64,000 bases of DNA from Rhodococcus erythropolis NBRC 15567 (GCF_001552595.1 NZ_BCRM01000008.1:186001-250000), one strand, 5' to 3'. Shown: positions 47,518 through 55,844, counted from the first letter of the stretch. The notes: generated by a model not told the origin, from the letters alone. Translations and numbers: made by a program.

Positions 47518-48675
47518 ATGGCTACCACGGCGAAAGTCGATTTCGAAGTTCCGGTTCTGGTTCTCGGTCCGCGACCTCGTGAGCCGTATGTCCACACTTA
47601 CGGCAAGGTCATCGGTTTGAGTCCCGTTGTCGCTCGCTTGGCGTTGAGTTCGACCGAAGGCCCGGTCCGGATCACCGTCGACACGCTGGATGTGGACCCG
47701 GGAATTCCCGCTCTCGATGATTGGGAGACGATCGAAGAAGGCACGCTCGAGAGCGTTGTTGCTGGTCTGCCACCACTTCGATTGACAGGCGAACGGGTCC
47801 ACGAGTTCGGATTCCTCGAGCGCCTACCGATTGGCCTCTACCGCATCCGAGCCTCGGTGCGCGGCCGGGACTTTGATCAAGCCGACCCTGAAGCTTTCAT
47901 CCAGATCTGGCCCGTCGCGGAATTCGAGCCGATTCATCTCTTCAAGTCAGGCGACAAGGTCGAAGTACGGGACGTCTACAGCGATGACAGGCACCTCACG
48001 ATCCCCCCACGACCAGGAGGCGTGCAACAGAAAGCGACTGAGGGTATCCACGCTCACAGCGTGACCGAACCAACATCAGTGCGCCGGCAATGGGAACGGA
48101 TCGCCGCCTGGTTTTCCGAGAACGGATTTCCGCAAGCACTGGATGCGTTCGCGCCCGGCGCCGCGCAATCGGAAATCGACCGGGTCGAGGCACTGAGCGG
48201 AATCGCGTGGCCAACCGAATTGAAAGACCTCTACTCGGTCCAGAACGGCTTCGCCCCCGGCGCCTGGATGCAGTTCCTTCCCCAACACGACATGCTCAAT
48301 CTGGACGAGCTGTTGGCCAATCACCGCAGAGCCCCGGCGGTGTACGAGCTGCCAGATGTCCCGGAGAGTGTTCCCTCATTGTCGGACCGTACTCAGCCGG
48401 CAGGAACCTCGATCGGAAAGTTTCTTCCGGACTACATAACCTTCGCCTGCCGCGACGGATACGAATTATTCTGCGACACAAGGCAAGGGGAGCTGACAGG
48501 CTGTGTGACCGAGTATGCCCGTGAGAACGCGGACGCCGCCGAACCTCAGTGGACTTCGATCAGCGCGTTGCTCGCCGATCTCGTAGATTCCCTGGAAACG
48601 GGTCGGCCTTTCGGTGGTGGCTGGGTAGCGGGACTCGGTGATGGCGGACTTTCCTGGCGGTACGCACCCGCGTAG
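47518..48675 (+). CDS. SMI1/KNR4 (SUKH) family protein with extra N-terminal domain
   Basis: 385 residues. Residues ~1-150 form a beta-rich domain of unknown family (VVARLALSSTEGPVRITVDT, then GLYRIRASVRGRDFDQADPE). Residues ~185-370 are SUKH-like: RRQWERIAAWFSENGF, SEIDRVEALSGIAWPTELKD, LYSVQNGFAPG, MQFLPQHDMLNLDELLA, and DYITFACRDGYELFCDTR. SUKH proteins are commonly immunity proteins against polymorphic toxins, but also exist as stand-alone proteins. No toxin gene is next to it. Divergent from the TetR gene with a 61-bp gap. Confidence 0.78.
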   Translation: MATTAKVDFEVPVLVLGPRPREPYVHTYGKVIGLSPVVARLALSSTEGPVRITVDTLDVDPGIPALDDWETIEEGTLESVVAGLPPLRLTGERVHEFGFLERLPIGLYRIRASVRGRDFDQADPEAFIQIWPVAEFEPIHLFKSGDKVEVRDVYSDDRHLTIPPRPGGVQQKATEGIHAHSVTEPTSVRRQWERIAAWFSENGFPQALDAFAPGAAQSEIDRVEALSGIAWPTELKDLYSVQNGFAPGAWMQFLPQHDMLNLDELLANHRRAPAVYELPDVPESVPSLSDRTQPAGTSIGKFLPDYITFACRDGYELFCDTRQGELTGCVTEYARENADAAEPQWTSISALLADLVDSLETGRPFGGGWVAGLGDGGLSWRYAPA

Positions 48676-48689
48676 CGTGTGCGGCCACT

Positions 48690-49631
48690 TCAGGCAGCAG
48701 CGGTGCGAGCCTGTTCCGCGCGCCACCACGCTACGGTCTCTTCGGCGGCCTGATCGAGCGGCGTCGGCGAGAGTCCGAGCAGCACTTCGCTGGCGCTCGA
48801 GTCCATGACAAACGGCTTGGTGAACTGGTAGTTCATCTCCGCGAGTTCGCGGCTGTCGGTGTTGATCTTGCCGACGGCGTCGAGCACCCAGGCGGGCAGG
48901 ACACCCACCTTGGCGGGGGACGCCCCGGCGGCTCGAGCGAAGGCCTCGGCGATCTTGCGCTGAGTGAGCGCGGGGCCGGTGGGTGCGTGGATGACGGAGT
49001 TCCAGAGTTCGGGGTTGTGTGCTGCTGCGATCATCGCCGCCGCGAGATCGGGGATGTAGGTGAAGGAGTGCGGCTGGTCTGCGGAACCGATGACACGAAT
49101 CTTCTTACCTGCCATGACCTTCGGAACCATGCGCTCGCCGGCGTGGGCGGTGCGGACGCGGGGACCGAAGAAGTCCGAGGCCACGACGCTGACGGTGGGT
49201 GTTGCGGAGGCCTCGCGGGCACGCAGCAGCGCGGTGCGCACTCCGCGCTTGCCGCCGGTGGCGTTGCGTCGATCGGATTCGGTCATCAGGGTGTCGGAGT
49301 TGTAGGCGTAGAGGCTTTCGGGGAAGACCACGACGGCTCCGATGGATGCGGCTGCGTCGAGCACAACCTTCTCGGCCGCCGGGAGTTCCCGCTCCCAATC
49401 GGCTGCGTTGTAGGCGGCGTGGATGCAGTGGTAGATGGCCGTGGCGCCCGCGCTGACCGAGCGCAGGGCCTCGGAATCCGAGACGTCGACGCGTCGGCGG
49501 TCGATCAGCGGGTGCTCGGGCCCGCTGCCGGACCTGGTCAGGAGCCGGACGTTGATTCCCTGCTCGGCGAGCTGTAGCGCGACGGCGGATCCGACGGGTC
49601 CTGCTCCGGTGACGATTTCGAGGTTCGACAT
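48690..49631 (-). CDS. NAD-dependent epimerase/dehydratase (extended SDR)
   Basis: 313 residues. Rossmann start LEIVTGAGPVGSAVALQLAE (variant GxGPxG); AIYHCIHAAYN, VVVFPESLYAY replacing the usual YxxxK region, and FTYIPDLAAAMIAAA. The classical catalytic Tyr-x3-Lys is not obvious, so an NmrA-like or atypical SDR role is possible. Divergent from a TetR gene, with two operator-like palindromes between them. Confidence 0.8.
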   Translation of the reverse strand: MSNLEIVTGAGPVGSAVALQLAEQGINVRLLTRSGSGPEHPLIDRRRVDVSDSEALRSVSAGATAIYHCIHAAYNAADWERELPAAEKVVLDAAASIGAVVVFPESLYAYNSDTLMTESDRRNATGGKRGVRTALLRAREASATPTVSVVASDFFGPRVRTAHAGERMVPKVMAGKKIRVIGSADQPHSFTYIPDLAAAMIAAAHNPELWNSVIHAPTGPALTQRKIAEAFARAAGASPAKVGVLPAWVLDAVGKINTDSRELAEMNYQFTKPFVMDSSASEVLLGLSPTPLDQAAEETVAWWRAEQARTAAA

Positions 49632-49660
49632 GGTGTGCTCCTTCTCGTTTCGGGTGAACT

Positions 49661-49675
49661 GAGAGCACTGCTCTC
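49661..49675. promoter_or_regulatory. Operator-like palindrome A
   Basis: GAGAGCA-C-TGCTCTC, perfect 7-bp arms, 30 bp upstream of the SDR start on its promoter side. Confidence 0.75.
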
Positions 49676-49710
49676 GTTTTCAAGAATGCACCCGCGCCTC
49701 AGTGCTGTCA

Positions 49711-49723
49711 AGAGCGGTGCTCT
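49711..49723. promoter_or_regulatory. Operator-like palindrome B
   Basis: AGAGC-GGT-GCTCT, the same half-sites as palindrome A, 50 bp away. A lone half-site TGCTCTC follows at 49737. Together they cover the SDR/TetR divergent promoter region. Confidence 0.7.
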
Positions 49724-49765
49724 CTTTTGTTGATAGTGCTCTCGGTCATGGGGCAAGATGGACTC

Positions 49766-50461
49766 ATGGTTGGGACTCCCCGAGAGCGGGCGCGCGAACA
49801 GACGCTGCAGGACATCACCCGGATCGGGCGCGAGCATCTTGCTGCCGTCGGCGCCGCCGCGTTGTCCTTGAGGGCCGTCGCGCGTGATCTGGGAGTCGTG
49901 TCCTCAGCGGTGTACCGCTACGTCGCCAGTCGTGACGAACTGCTGACCTTGCTGGTGGTGGACGGGTACACGGAACTGGGCGCGGAAGTGGACTCCGCCG
50001 TGAATGCCGTTGCAGCAGAAGATTTTCGCGGACAGTTCATTGCTCTCGGACGTGCCGTCCGGAGTTGGGCGATCCGGGAGCCGGCTCGATACGGTCTGCT
50101 GTTCGGCAGCCCCGTCCCCGGTTACGACGCTCCGGGCGAGCAGACCACCGGCCCTGGCACCCTCGTCGTGACCCGGCTGATCAGGATCATCGACGCCGCC
50201 CATCGCGCAGGTGCACTCACGGTGCGAGAGGGCCCGGACCTGAGTGACACGCTGGCAACGGACCTCGAGGGGGTGCGGAAAGAACTGGGCACCGACCTGC
50301 CGCCGGATGCTGCGGTGCGCGCAACTCTCGTCTGGGTATCGCTGTTCGGTTCGGTGAACTTCGAGGTGTTCGGGCAGTACGGAAGCGATACCTTCACCGA
50401 TGCGAGTGAGATTTTCGAGCGGCATCTGGCACTACTTGCCGATGTGGCGGGTCTGACCTGA
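49766..50461 (+). CDS. TetR/AcrR family regulator (WHG-type C terminus)
   Basis: 231 residues from the second ATG (MVGTPRERAREQTLQD); an ATG six codons earlier is also possible. HTH: LSLRAVARDLGVVSSAVYRYVASRDELL. The C-terminal domain (WAIREPARYGLLFGSPVPGY) resembles the TetR_C_13/WHG type. Divergent from the SDR gene, whose promoter carries two matching palindromes, so repression of SDR and self is the inference. Confidence 0.87.
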   Translation: MVGTPRERAREQTLQDITRIGREHLAAVGAAALSLRAVARDLGVVSSAVYRYVASRDELLTLLVVDGYTELGAEVDSAVNAVAAEDFRGQFIALGRAVRSWAIREPARYGLLFGSPVPGYDAPGEQTTGPGTLVVTRLIRIIDAAHRAGALTVREGPDLSDTLATDLEGVRKELGTDLPPDAAVRATLVWVSLFGSVNFEVFGQYGSDTFTDASEIFERHLALLADVAGLT

Positions 50462-50514
50462 ACACGCCTGTGTCTCGTTCCCCCGCACGCAGTTGTCGGT
50501 GAGATGATGTCTTT

Positions 50515-51120
50515 GTGGCGCACGCAGAAGAACCCGAGGATCGAATGGCCTGGATAGAACCGGAGGTTCGTCCGGGCAGTTTGTTGGTGTCGTCGACCGA
50601 CCTCACGGAACCTGCATTTCGCCGCACCGTCATCTACATGATCGAGCACAACGACGCCGGGAGCCTGGGCGTCATCGTCAATCGGCCGAGTGAGACGGCC
50701 GTGCAGAACGTGTTGCCGCAGTGGTCGCCGCTGACCGCGCATCCTTCGGCCCTGTACATCGGTGGACCCGTCAAGCGTGACTCGGCGCTCTGCCTGGGTA
50801 TCGCTCGCAACGGTGCACGAATCGACGGCGTCGCCGGCCTGCGGCGGGTGGACGGCAAAGTTGTCATGGTGGATCTGGACTCGGACCCGGAGGTCATCGC
50901 TCCTCTGGTCGAAGGGATCCGCATTTTTGCCGGTTACTCGGGTTGGACTCTGGGGCAGCTGGATTCGGAACTCGAGCGTGAAGACTGGATGGTGATCAGC
51001 TCACTGCCGTCCGATGTGCTGACGCCGCCCCGAGTCGATGTCTGGGCACGGGTGCTACGACGCCAACCGCTCCCCGTGGCAATGCTGGCCAGCCATCCCA
51101 TCGAGGTTGAACGGAACTGA
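50515..51120 (+). CDS. UPF0301 (YqgE/AlgH) family protein
   Basis: 201 residues from GTG (AHAEEPEDRMAWIEP), aligning with the start of mycobacterial Rv0038. Family core: GSLLVSSTDL, FRRTVIYMIEHNDAGSLGVIVNRPSE, LYIGGPVKRDSALCL, and GYSGWTLGQLDSELEREDW. Cytosolic protein of unknown activity; not an AlgH-type regulator in actinobacteria as far as known. Confidence 0.92.
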   Translation: MAHAEEPEDRMAWIEPEVRPGSLLVSSTDLTEPAFRRTVIYMIEHNDAGSLGVIVNRPSETAVQNVLPQWSPLTAHPSALYIGGPVKRDSALCLGIARNGARIDGVAGLRRVDGKVVMVDLDSDPEVIAPLVEGIRIFAGYSGWTLGQLDSELEREDWMVISSLPSDVLTPPRVDVWARVLRRQPLPVAMLASHPIEVERN

Positions 51121-51192
51121 GAGGTCGAACGAACTGATCTGTCGGAGGTCGATGATATTCCTGTGTCATCGTTTTCGAGAGAGGTGGCAGTA

Positions 51193-51411
51193 ATGATCGC
51201 TGAGCGTCAGATCCAGTGCGCGGATTGTGTTTCGGATGTCGATCACTGCCACGATTCTTTGCTGCGACATGCCGACGGATCGCTCGAATGCACCGGGGTG
51301 AACTGCGTCGACCTGGCATCGAGTCGCCATGCGTTGTCCATCGATTGTGCTGAACTGCAGGGCGGTTGTGGCTGCGTCGAGGCGACCCGAGGCGAGTTGC
51401 TCGCTAGCTGA
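51193..51411 (+). CDS. Cys-rich miniprotein, possible zinc-binding
   Basis: 72 residues from ATG behind GAGAGAGG; a GTG ten codons upstream is an alternative. Eight Cys and several His: Cys9-x2-Cys12, His18-Cys19-His20, Cys33-x4-Cys38, Cys52, Cys59-x-Cys61. The pairs suggest metal binding or disulfides. No signal peptide, so cytosolic metal binding is likelier. Family not recognised. Its end overlaps the convergent symporter gene by 8 nt. Confidence 0.6.
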   Translation: MIAERQIQCADCVSDVDHCHDSLLRHADGSLECTGVNCVDLASSRHALSIDCAELQGGCGCVEATRGELLAS

Positions 51412-52384
51412 CGCTCACCGGATCCCGATTCGCGAAGCGTTGCGCCATCGCAGCACAGACGATCAGTTGGATCTGATGGAAGATCATCAGCGGCAACACG
51501 ATCAGGCCGACGGGCTGGCCCGCGAACAGTACAGCCGCCATCGGTAGGCCTGTCGCCAAGGACTTCTTCGACCCGCAGAAGATGATGACGATCTGATCGG
51601 GAAGGTCGAACCCGAGCTTGCGCCCCGCGAGAGTGGTCACGCCGAGAACCAGCGCGAGGATCAGGCAGCACACGATTGTGAGGATCACGATCTGCCAGAT
51701 CGTGATGGTGCTCCAGATCCCCTCTTTCATGCTCTCGCTGAAGGCGGCGAAGACAACGAGGAGGATCGATCCGCGATCGACGTACTTGGTGGGCTCGGCA
51801 TACTTCTGCAGCCATCCGATCACCAGCGGGCGGATCAGCTGGCCCACGATGAACGGGATCAGCAGCTGCACGACGATGTCGAGGATCGACGAGAAGTCGA
51901 CCGTCGCCTGGCCCGTTGTATTCATCAGCAGAACCACCAGCAACGGGGTGACGAAGACGCCGATCAGGTTGGAGAACGACGCACTGACAATCGCGCCGGC
52001 GACGTTTCCCTTTGCGATCGAAGTGAACGCGATCGACGACTGAACCGTCGACGGAACGAGGCACATGTAGAGGATGCCGGTGTAGAGCTCGTCGCTGATC
52101 AGGGTCGGCGACAGGAATCGCAGCGCAAGGCCGATGAGCGGGAAGAGCACAAACGTCGCGGCAAGGACGACAGTGTGCAGTCGCCAGTGCTTGACGCCCT
52201 TCCAGGCTTCCTGCGGCGAGAGCCGTGCACCGTAGAGCAGGAACAGGAAGCCGATGGCGATCTTGGTGGCCCAGTTCAGAATGCTCTCCGCGGTACCCGA
52301 TACCGGGAACACACTTCCGAGCACGCCGGCGATGATGATGCCGAGGATGAACCCGTCGATGTAGAACCTACTGAGAAACTTCAC
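51404..52384 (-). CDS. Bile acid:sodium symporter family protein (SBF-like)
   Basis: 326 residues from GTG (KFLSRFYIDGFILGI), starting 4 nt past the MFS stop. About 9-10 helices. Characteristic LYGARLSPQEAWKG, LVPSTVQSSIAFTSIAKGN and FCGSKKSLATGLPMA match the YfeH/SBF-like clade (PF13593), which transports organic anions; the natural substrate is unknown. Likely cotranscribed with the upstream MFS gene. Confidence 0.88.
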   Translation of the reverse strand: MKFLSRFYIDGFILGIIIAGVLGSVFPVSGTAESILNWATKIAIGFLFLLYGARLSPQEAWKGVKHWRLHTVVLAATFVLFPLIGLALRFLSPTLISDELYTGILYMCLVPSTVQSSIAFTSIAKGNVAGAIVSASFSNLIGVFVTPLLVVLLMNTTGQATVDFSSILDIVVQLLIPFIVGQLIRPLVIGWLQKYAEPTKYVDRGSILLVVFAAFSESMKEGIWSTITIWQIVILTIVCCLILALVLGVTTLAGRKLGFDLPDQIVIIFCGSKKSLATGLPMAAVLFAGQPVGLIVLPLMIFHQIQLIVCAAMAQRFANRDPVSVS

Positions 52385-52388
52385 CTGG

Positions 52389-53558
52389 CTAAGGATAACG
52401 GCGTGCGTCGACGGGCTCTCGAGCCCCACGAAGGTTGAAGCCCATCACGGCCAGGCACAGCAGCGTCCCGACGATCGACAGTTCGATGATGGCCGTCTGC
52501 ATTCCCTGGATGGTGATGGCGATACCCGCGATGATCGACGGGATCGCCAGTCCCGCGTAGCTGACGGTGAAGAATGCCGCCAGGACTCCGCCGTGGCTCT
52601 CGCGGGCGTGGATTCGGGCGGCGGCGTTGACGCGTTTCATGCCGCCGGCAAACGCCAGACCGTGCCCGGCGCCGACCACCACGGTGATGACGCCCAGCAG
52701 CGCAAGGCTGGGGACGAGGTCGACCACGAGTAGGCCGATCATTCCTAGAGCGAGGATTCCCAGGCCGGCGGTGACGGACGTCCGCGGGTCCATACGACTC
52801 CCGCCGAGCTGCGCGATCACCGAGCAGATCATGACCAGTGCAGCTGCTCCGCCGCCGAGTAGGAGGTTGTCGATGTTCAGCAGGCTGGTCATCCACGACG
52901 GGACCACCGACTGGAAGAGTCCGACTGCGCCCCACGACAGCGCGACGGCGAGCGAGCTGAGCCAGAACGTCTCTCGAATGGTGGCGGGAACATGTGGCAT
53001 CTGGAAGAACCGCTTCGGGCGTGTGATGTCCCCGATCCGCGGCAGTAGTAGCAACACGATCAGTGCCGGGATGAACGCGACGAGGAAGATCAGATACGGC
53101 AACCGCAGCGGTTGCGGAAGGTACTGGGCGATCGCACCGGACACGAGTGGTCCGAGTGCACCGCCCAACGCGCCCGTCACCGTCGATACGAGCGCTGCCC
53201 GTCGATGATCGAACTTCGGTTCCTGCTCCACCAACGCGGCGCTGCCCGCCGCACTGGCCGCGCCCACCGCGATTCCCTGAGCAACGCGTCCGACGAACAA
53301 CCACACCGTCGCGTCGGCGAATGCCAGAACGAGCGTGCCGACGACGCTCAGCGCGAGTGCAGTCAGAAGCACGGTGCGTCGGCCGAGGGCGTCGGACAGC
53401 GGTCCGAAGAACAGCAACGCCGGAACGAGGCCGGCGACGTAGACGCCGTAGATGAGCGTCTGGATGGTTGGCGTGAATCCGAACTCGGTCCGGTACAGCC
53501 CGTAGACGGAGGTGGGCATGTTCGCGCCCAGAAGGATCACGGTGAGGACGTAGCCCAC
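52389..53558 (-). CDS. MFS transporter (start uncertain)
   Basis: 389 residues from the first available GTG (MGYVLTVILLGANMP), 12 helices with the loop-2 motif FFGPLSDALGRRTVLL. The true N terminus is probably longer: coding sense (SATAVATEERTRRTNRHFYG) continues upstream to a strong GGAGGGG (about 53627-53634), yet no ATG/GTG/TTG lies behind it in frame; the codon at the right place is ACG (53619-53621). Divergent from a FadR-type regulator, with a palindrome between. Substrate not evident. Confidence 0.82.
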   Translation of the reverse strand: MGYVLTVILLGANMPTSVYGLYRTEFGFTPTIQTLIYGVYVAGLVPALLFFGPLSDALGRRTVLLTALALSVVGTLVLAFADATVWLFVGRVAQGIAVGAASAAGSAALVEQEPKFDHRRAALVSTVTGALGGALGPLVSGAIAQYLPQPLRLPYLIFLVAFIPALIVLLLLPRIGDITRPKRFFQMPHVPATIRETFWLSSLAVALSWGAVGLFQSVVPSWMTSLLNIDNLLLGGGAAALVMICSVIAQLGGSRMDPRTSVTAGLGILALGMIGLLVVDLVPSLALLGVITVVVGAGHGLAFAGGMKRVNAAARIHARESHGGVLAAFFTVSYAGLAIPSIIAGIAITIQGMQTAIIELSIVGTLLCLAVMGFNLRGAREPVDARRYP

Positions 53559-53665
53559 GCCGTAGAAGTGTCGATTGGTGCGGCGTGTGCGTTCTTCGGT
53601 GGCGACAGCTGTGGCGGACGTGGGAAGCCCCTCCTGATGACAGAGTTCGAAAATACATGGGTCGT

Positions 53666-53680
53666 CCTACGTATCGTAGG
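53666..53680. promoter_or_regulatory. Candidate FadR-type operator
   Basis: CCTACG-TAT-CGTAGG, perfect 6-bp arms, 41 bp upstream of the GntR-family gene in the divergent gap to the MFS gene. Size and symmetry suit a GntR dimer. Confidence 0.65.
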
Positions 53681-53720
53681 TGAGTGGAATGATCGTCGCG
53701 AATGCTGTGAGGATGAGTAG

Positions 53721-54416
53721 ATGACCGTTGTTCGCAAGGAGTCCGCGTACGAGCAATCCCTCGATTGGATGCGCGCGCAGATCTCCGACGGCGCCTGGAC
53801 CGTCGGGAACCGTGTTCCCACCGAGCCGGAACTGATGAGTGTTCTCGGCGTGGGCCGGAACACCGTGCGCGAAGCGATCAAGACATTGACCTCGACGGGA
53901 GTCCTGGAGATCCGTCGCGGATCAGGGACCTTCGTGCGCGCTCGGACCGACATCGGCGGACTGCTCGGCAAACACGCGTCCGTGGACGAGATGAAATACG
54001 TCTTCGAAGTGCGTCGTGCGCTCGAGATGGAAGCGGTCCGGTTGGCGTGTGAGCGTCGTAGCGACGACGACGTTCGGATACTTCGTGAGCTGGCCGCCAA
54101 GCGTGACGTCCCGGCTGAGAACTTCGTCGACGTCGATCTGGCGTTTCACATTGCCGTCGTCGATGCCGCTCACAATCCGGTTCTGACCGATCTGTTTGCC
54201 GGAATCCTCGAAACGGTCCGCGCCACCTACGAGGTGACCGAAGGCGTTCATCCGCCGTCGCTGACGTCTTCGCATCATCAGGGAGTTGCCGAAGCCATCG
54301 CCGAGCGCGATGTCACCAAAGCCAGGGCGGCGGCATGCGGGTATCTCGAGAAGACTCAGGAAGCGATCGGTTCAGGTTCGGCGGTTACCGAGTCCGGGCG
54401 TCTGCCAATCGGTTGA
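53721..54416 (+). CDS. GntR family regulator, FadR (FCD) subfamily
   Basis: 231 residues. Winged HTH: RVPTEPELMSVLGVGRNTVREAIKTLTSTGVLEIRRGSGTFV. The FCD domain carries the usual metal-site residues, Asp and His in DLAFHIAVVDAAHNP and His in SSHHQGVAEAI. It probably regulates the divergent MFS-symporter unit through the palindrome at 53666. The 3' end overlaps the convergent DUF1648 gene by 32 nt. Corresponds to the GntR gene near leuS in mycobacteria. Confidence 0.9.
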   Translation: MTVVRKESAYEQSLDWMRAQISDGAWTVGNRVPTEPELMSVLGVGRNTVREAIKTLTSTGVLEIRRGSGTFVRARTDIGGLLGKHASVDEMKYVFEVRRALEMEAVRLACERRSDDDVRILRELAAKRDVPAENFVDVDLAFHIAVVDAAHNPVLTDLFAGILETVRATYEVTEGVHPPSLTSSHHQGVAEAIAERDVTKARAAACGYLEKTQEAIGSGSAVTESGRLPIG

Positions 54417-55344
54417 GGGACCCGGCGATGTCTTCGGCCTTCGGTGTCGTGATCGTGAGGCGGTCGCCACCGGCGAACGTGATGACCACCGCTGGCCCGG
54501 TGCGGGTGACGACGCCGTAGTTTCGACGACCCTTGGTCTTGAGTCCCCAGCCGCCGAAATCCGCGAACGGTTTGATCTCCGCGACGTCGGCTCCGACAAC
54601 TTCGTCGATGCCGTAGGTCATCGCAGCCATCCCCATGTTGATGACCCGAATTTCCCGTTCGTCGACGATCACCCGGAAGCGAACCAGGCTGACGACGAGC
54701 AGTCCGAGTGCCCCGAAGATGAACAGCGGCCAGAGTGACCGGGTCGCCAACGCCATGATGACTCCGGGCGCCAGAGTGATCGCAGTGAGTATCACCGAGC
54801 CTTTGGTGCTGAATCCGACGTCGTCGGAGATGGGGAGAGGGCAGCTGCTTCGTGGCAACCCGGCCGAGGGTTCGATCGTGGCAAGAGTGCGGACGCGGTA
54901 GTCACGCAGGAACGAGGCGCCGATCCACCCCAGCACCCCGCCGACTGCAAAGCCGACACCGATAGACCACAACGGGAGTGACGTCGTGGACGGATCGGCG
55001 ACATCGAGTTGGGTGTAGAGCAAAGCGAAGTTCACTGTCGTGATGAGCCCGACCACGCTCAGCCCGACAACCAACATGAAGCGACGCATCATCAACATCG
55101 CGGGAGCAAGAGCAGCAATCGCGCTGAGACCGCCACCGAAGAGCAGTGTCAAAAGTGCAATGGTCCACGCGTTGGAAGACGGGGTGGAGAAACCATCCGG
55201 CGAGGTGGTGGTCCAGTGAGTCGCGATCTGTTCCGGGAGGCGAGGCTCCCAAATTTTTGTCAGGACGAAGCCGAAGACCGCACACAACAGCGGAACCACT
55301 AGTCCGAATACGACCCCGGCCGGGTCGACCACGCGATGTTTCAC
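54385..55344 (-). CDS. DUF1648 membrane protein
   Basis: 319 residues from GTG (KHRVVDPAGVV); a TTG three codons earlier is possible. The first ~60 residues are a DUF1648 domain (VVPLLCAVFGFVLTKIW, then LPEQIATHWTTTSPDGFST). Four to six more helices follow, and the C-terminal ~120 residues look like a PH-type beta domain (VRFRVIVDEREIRVINMGMA, FADFGGWGLKTKGRRNYGVV, VVITFAGGDRLTITTP). In SdpI of Bacillus, DUF1648 is fused to the SdpI domain; here the SdpI domain is the adjacent upstream gene. Role unknown. Confidence 0.75.
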   Translation of the reverse strand: MKHRVVDPAGVVFGLVVPLLCAVFGFVLTKIWEPRLPEQIATHWTTTSPDGFSTPSSNAWTIALLTLLFGGGLSAIAALAPAMLMMRRFMLVVGLSVVGLITTVNFALLYTQLDVADPSTTSLPLWSIGVGFAVGGVLGWIGASFLRDYRVRTLATIEPSAGLPRSSCPLPISDDVGFSTKGSVILTAITLAPGVIMALATRSLWPLFIFGALGLLVVSLVRFRVIVDEREIRVINMGMAAMTYGIDEVVGADVAEIKPFADFGGWGLKTKGRRNYGVVTRTGPAVVITFAGGDRLTITTPKAEDIAGSLNRLADARTR

Positions 55345-55352
55345 GTGAATCA
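55337..55352. other. parS-like site at the SdpI/DUF1648 gene junction
   Basis: TGTTTCACGTGAATCA, one internal mismatch to the parS consensus, about 29 kb from the main cluster. It spans the stop codon of one gene and the start codon of the next. Confidence 0.55.
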
Positions 55353-55844
55353 ATGAGCCGGCTGGCAAGCATCCTTGAGCGCGCAGGCACCGCAGGAAGC
55401 GGTGCCGCAAGCGGCAGCGTTCGCCTTGGCCTCGGGGGTCTCTGCCACCGGCTCGTCTGCGGCAGGCTCGGAGTGGCCGCCGCAGTTGCAGTCGTTACCG
55501 CATCCGCTCTGCTGTGGGAGCGCGGCGGCCGCGCGGGTGCCGATGCCTCCACCGAAACCGGCAGTGAGGACGGCGACGACGACGGCGATGATCGCGACGG
55601 CAATGCCGAAGACTCCGCCGATGGTCAGTGCTGCGACTCCGCCGATGACCAACATTCCAGCGGCCGCGAGCATGGTCGGACCGGCCACCTTGTTGGCGAG
55701 GGCGAACGACTCCTCGCTCCGCAGGGAATCCTCGGTGCGGACACCGGCCCAGCGGTTGCGCGGGAGTTTGCCGATCAGCCCGGCGACACCAACTCCACCG
55801 ACGGCGACAGCGAGCACGAATAGCACCACAGCGACAACGATCAC
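55350..55844 (-). CDS. SdpI family membrane protein with Cys-rich tail
   Basis: 164 residues from GTG (IVVAVVLFVLAVAVGGVG). The SdpI domain has three helices with the conserved GKLPRNRWAGVRTEDSLRSEESFALANKVAG between the first two. The C-terminal ~55 residues are unusual: CGNDCNCGG, then CGTASCGACALKDAC, eight Cys in all. SdpI proteins give immunity to the SDP toxin in Bacillus; actinobacterial ones are uncharacterised. The ribosome site is weak, so it may be leaderless. Divergent from leuS. Confidence 0.8.
   Translation of the reverse strand: MIVVAVVLFVLAVAVGGVGVAGLIGKLPRNRWAGVRTEDSLRSEESFALANKVAGPTMLAAAGMLVIGGVAALTIGGVFGIAVAIIAVVVAVLTAGFGGGIGTRAAAALPQQSGCGNDCNCGGHSEPAADEPVAETPEAKANAAACGTASCGACALKDACQPAH

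Noticed and set aside
52381-53658. 425-codon Arg/His-rich frame on the same strand as the MFS gene
   Set aside because: Shifted-frame shadow; the 52389-53558 frame gives 12 membrane helices and MFS motifs.
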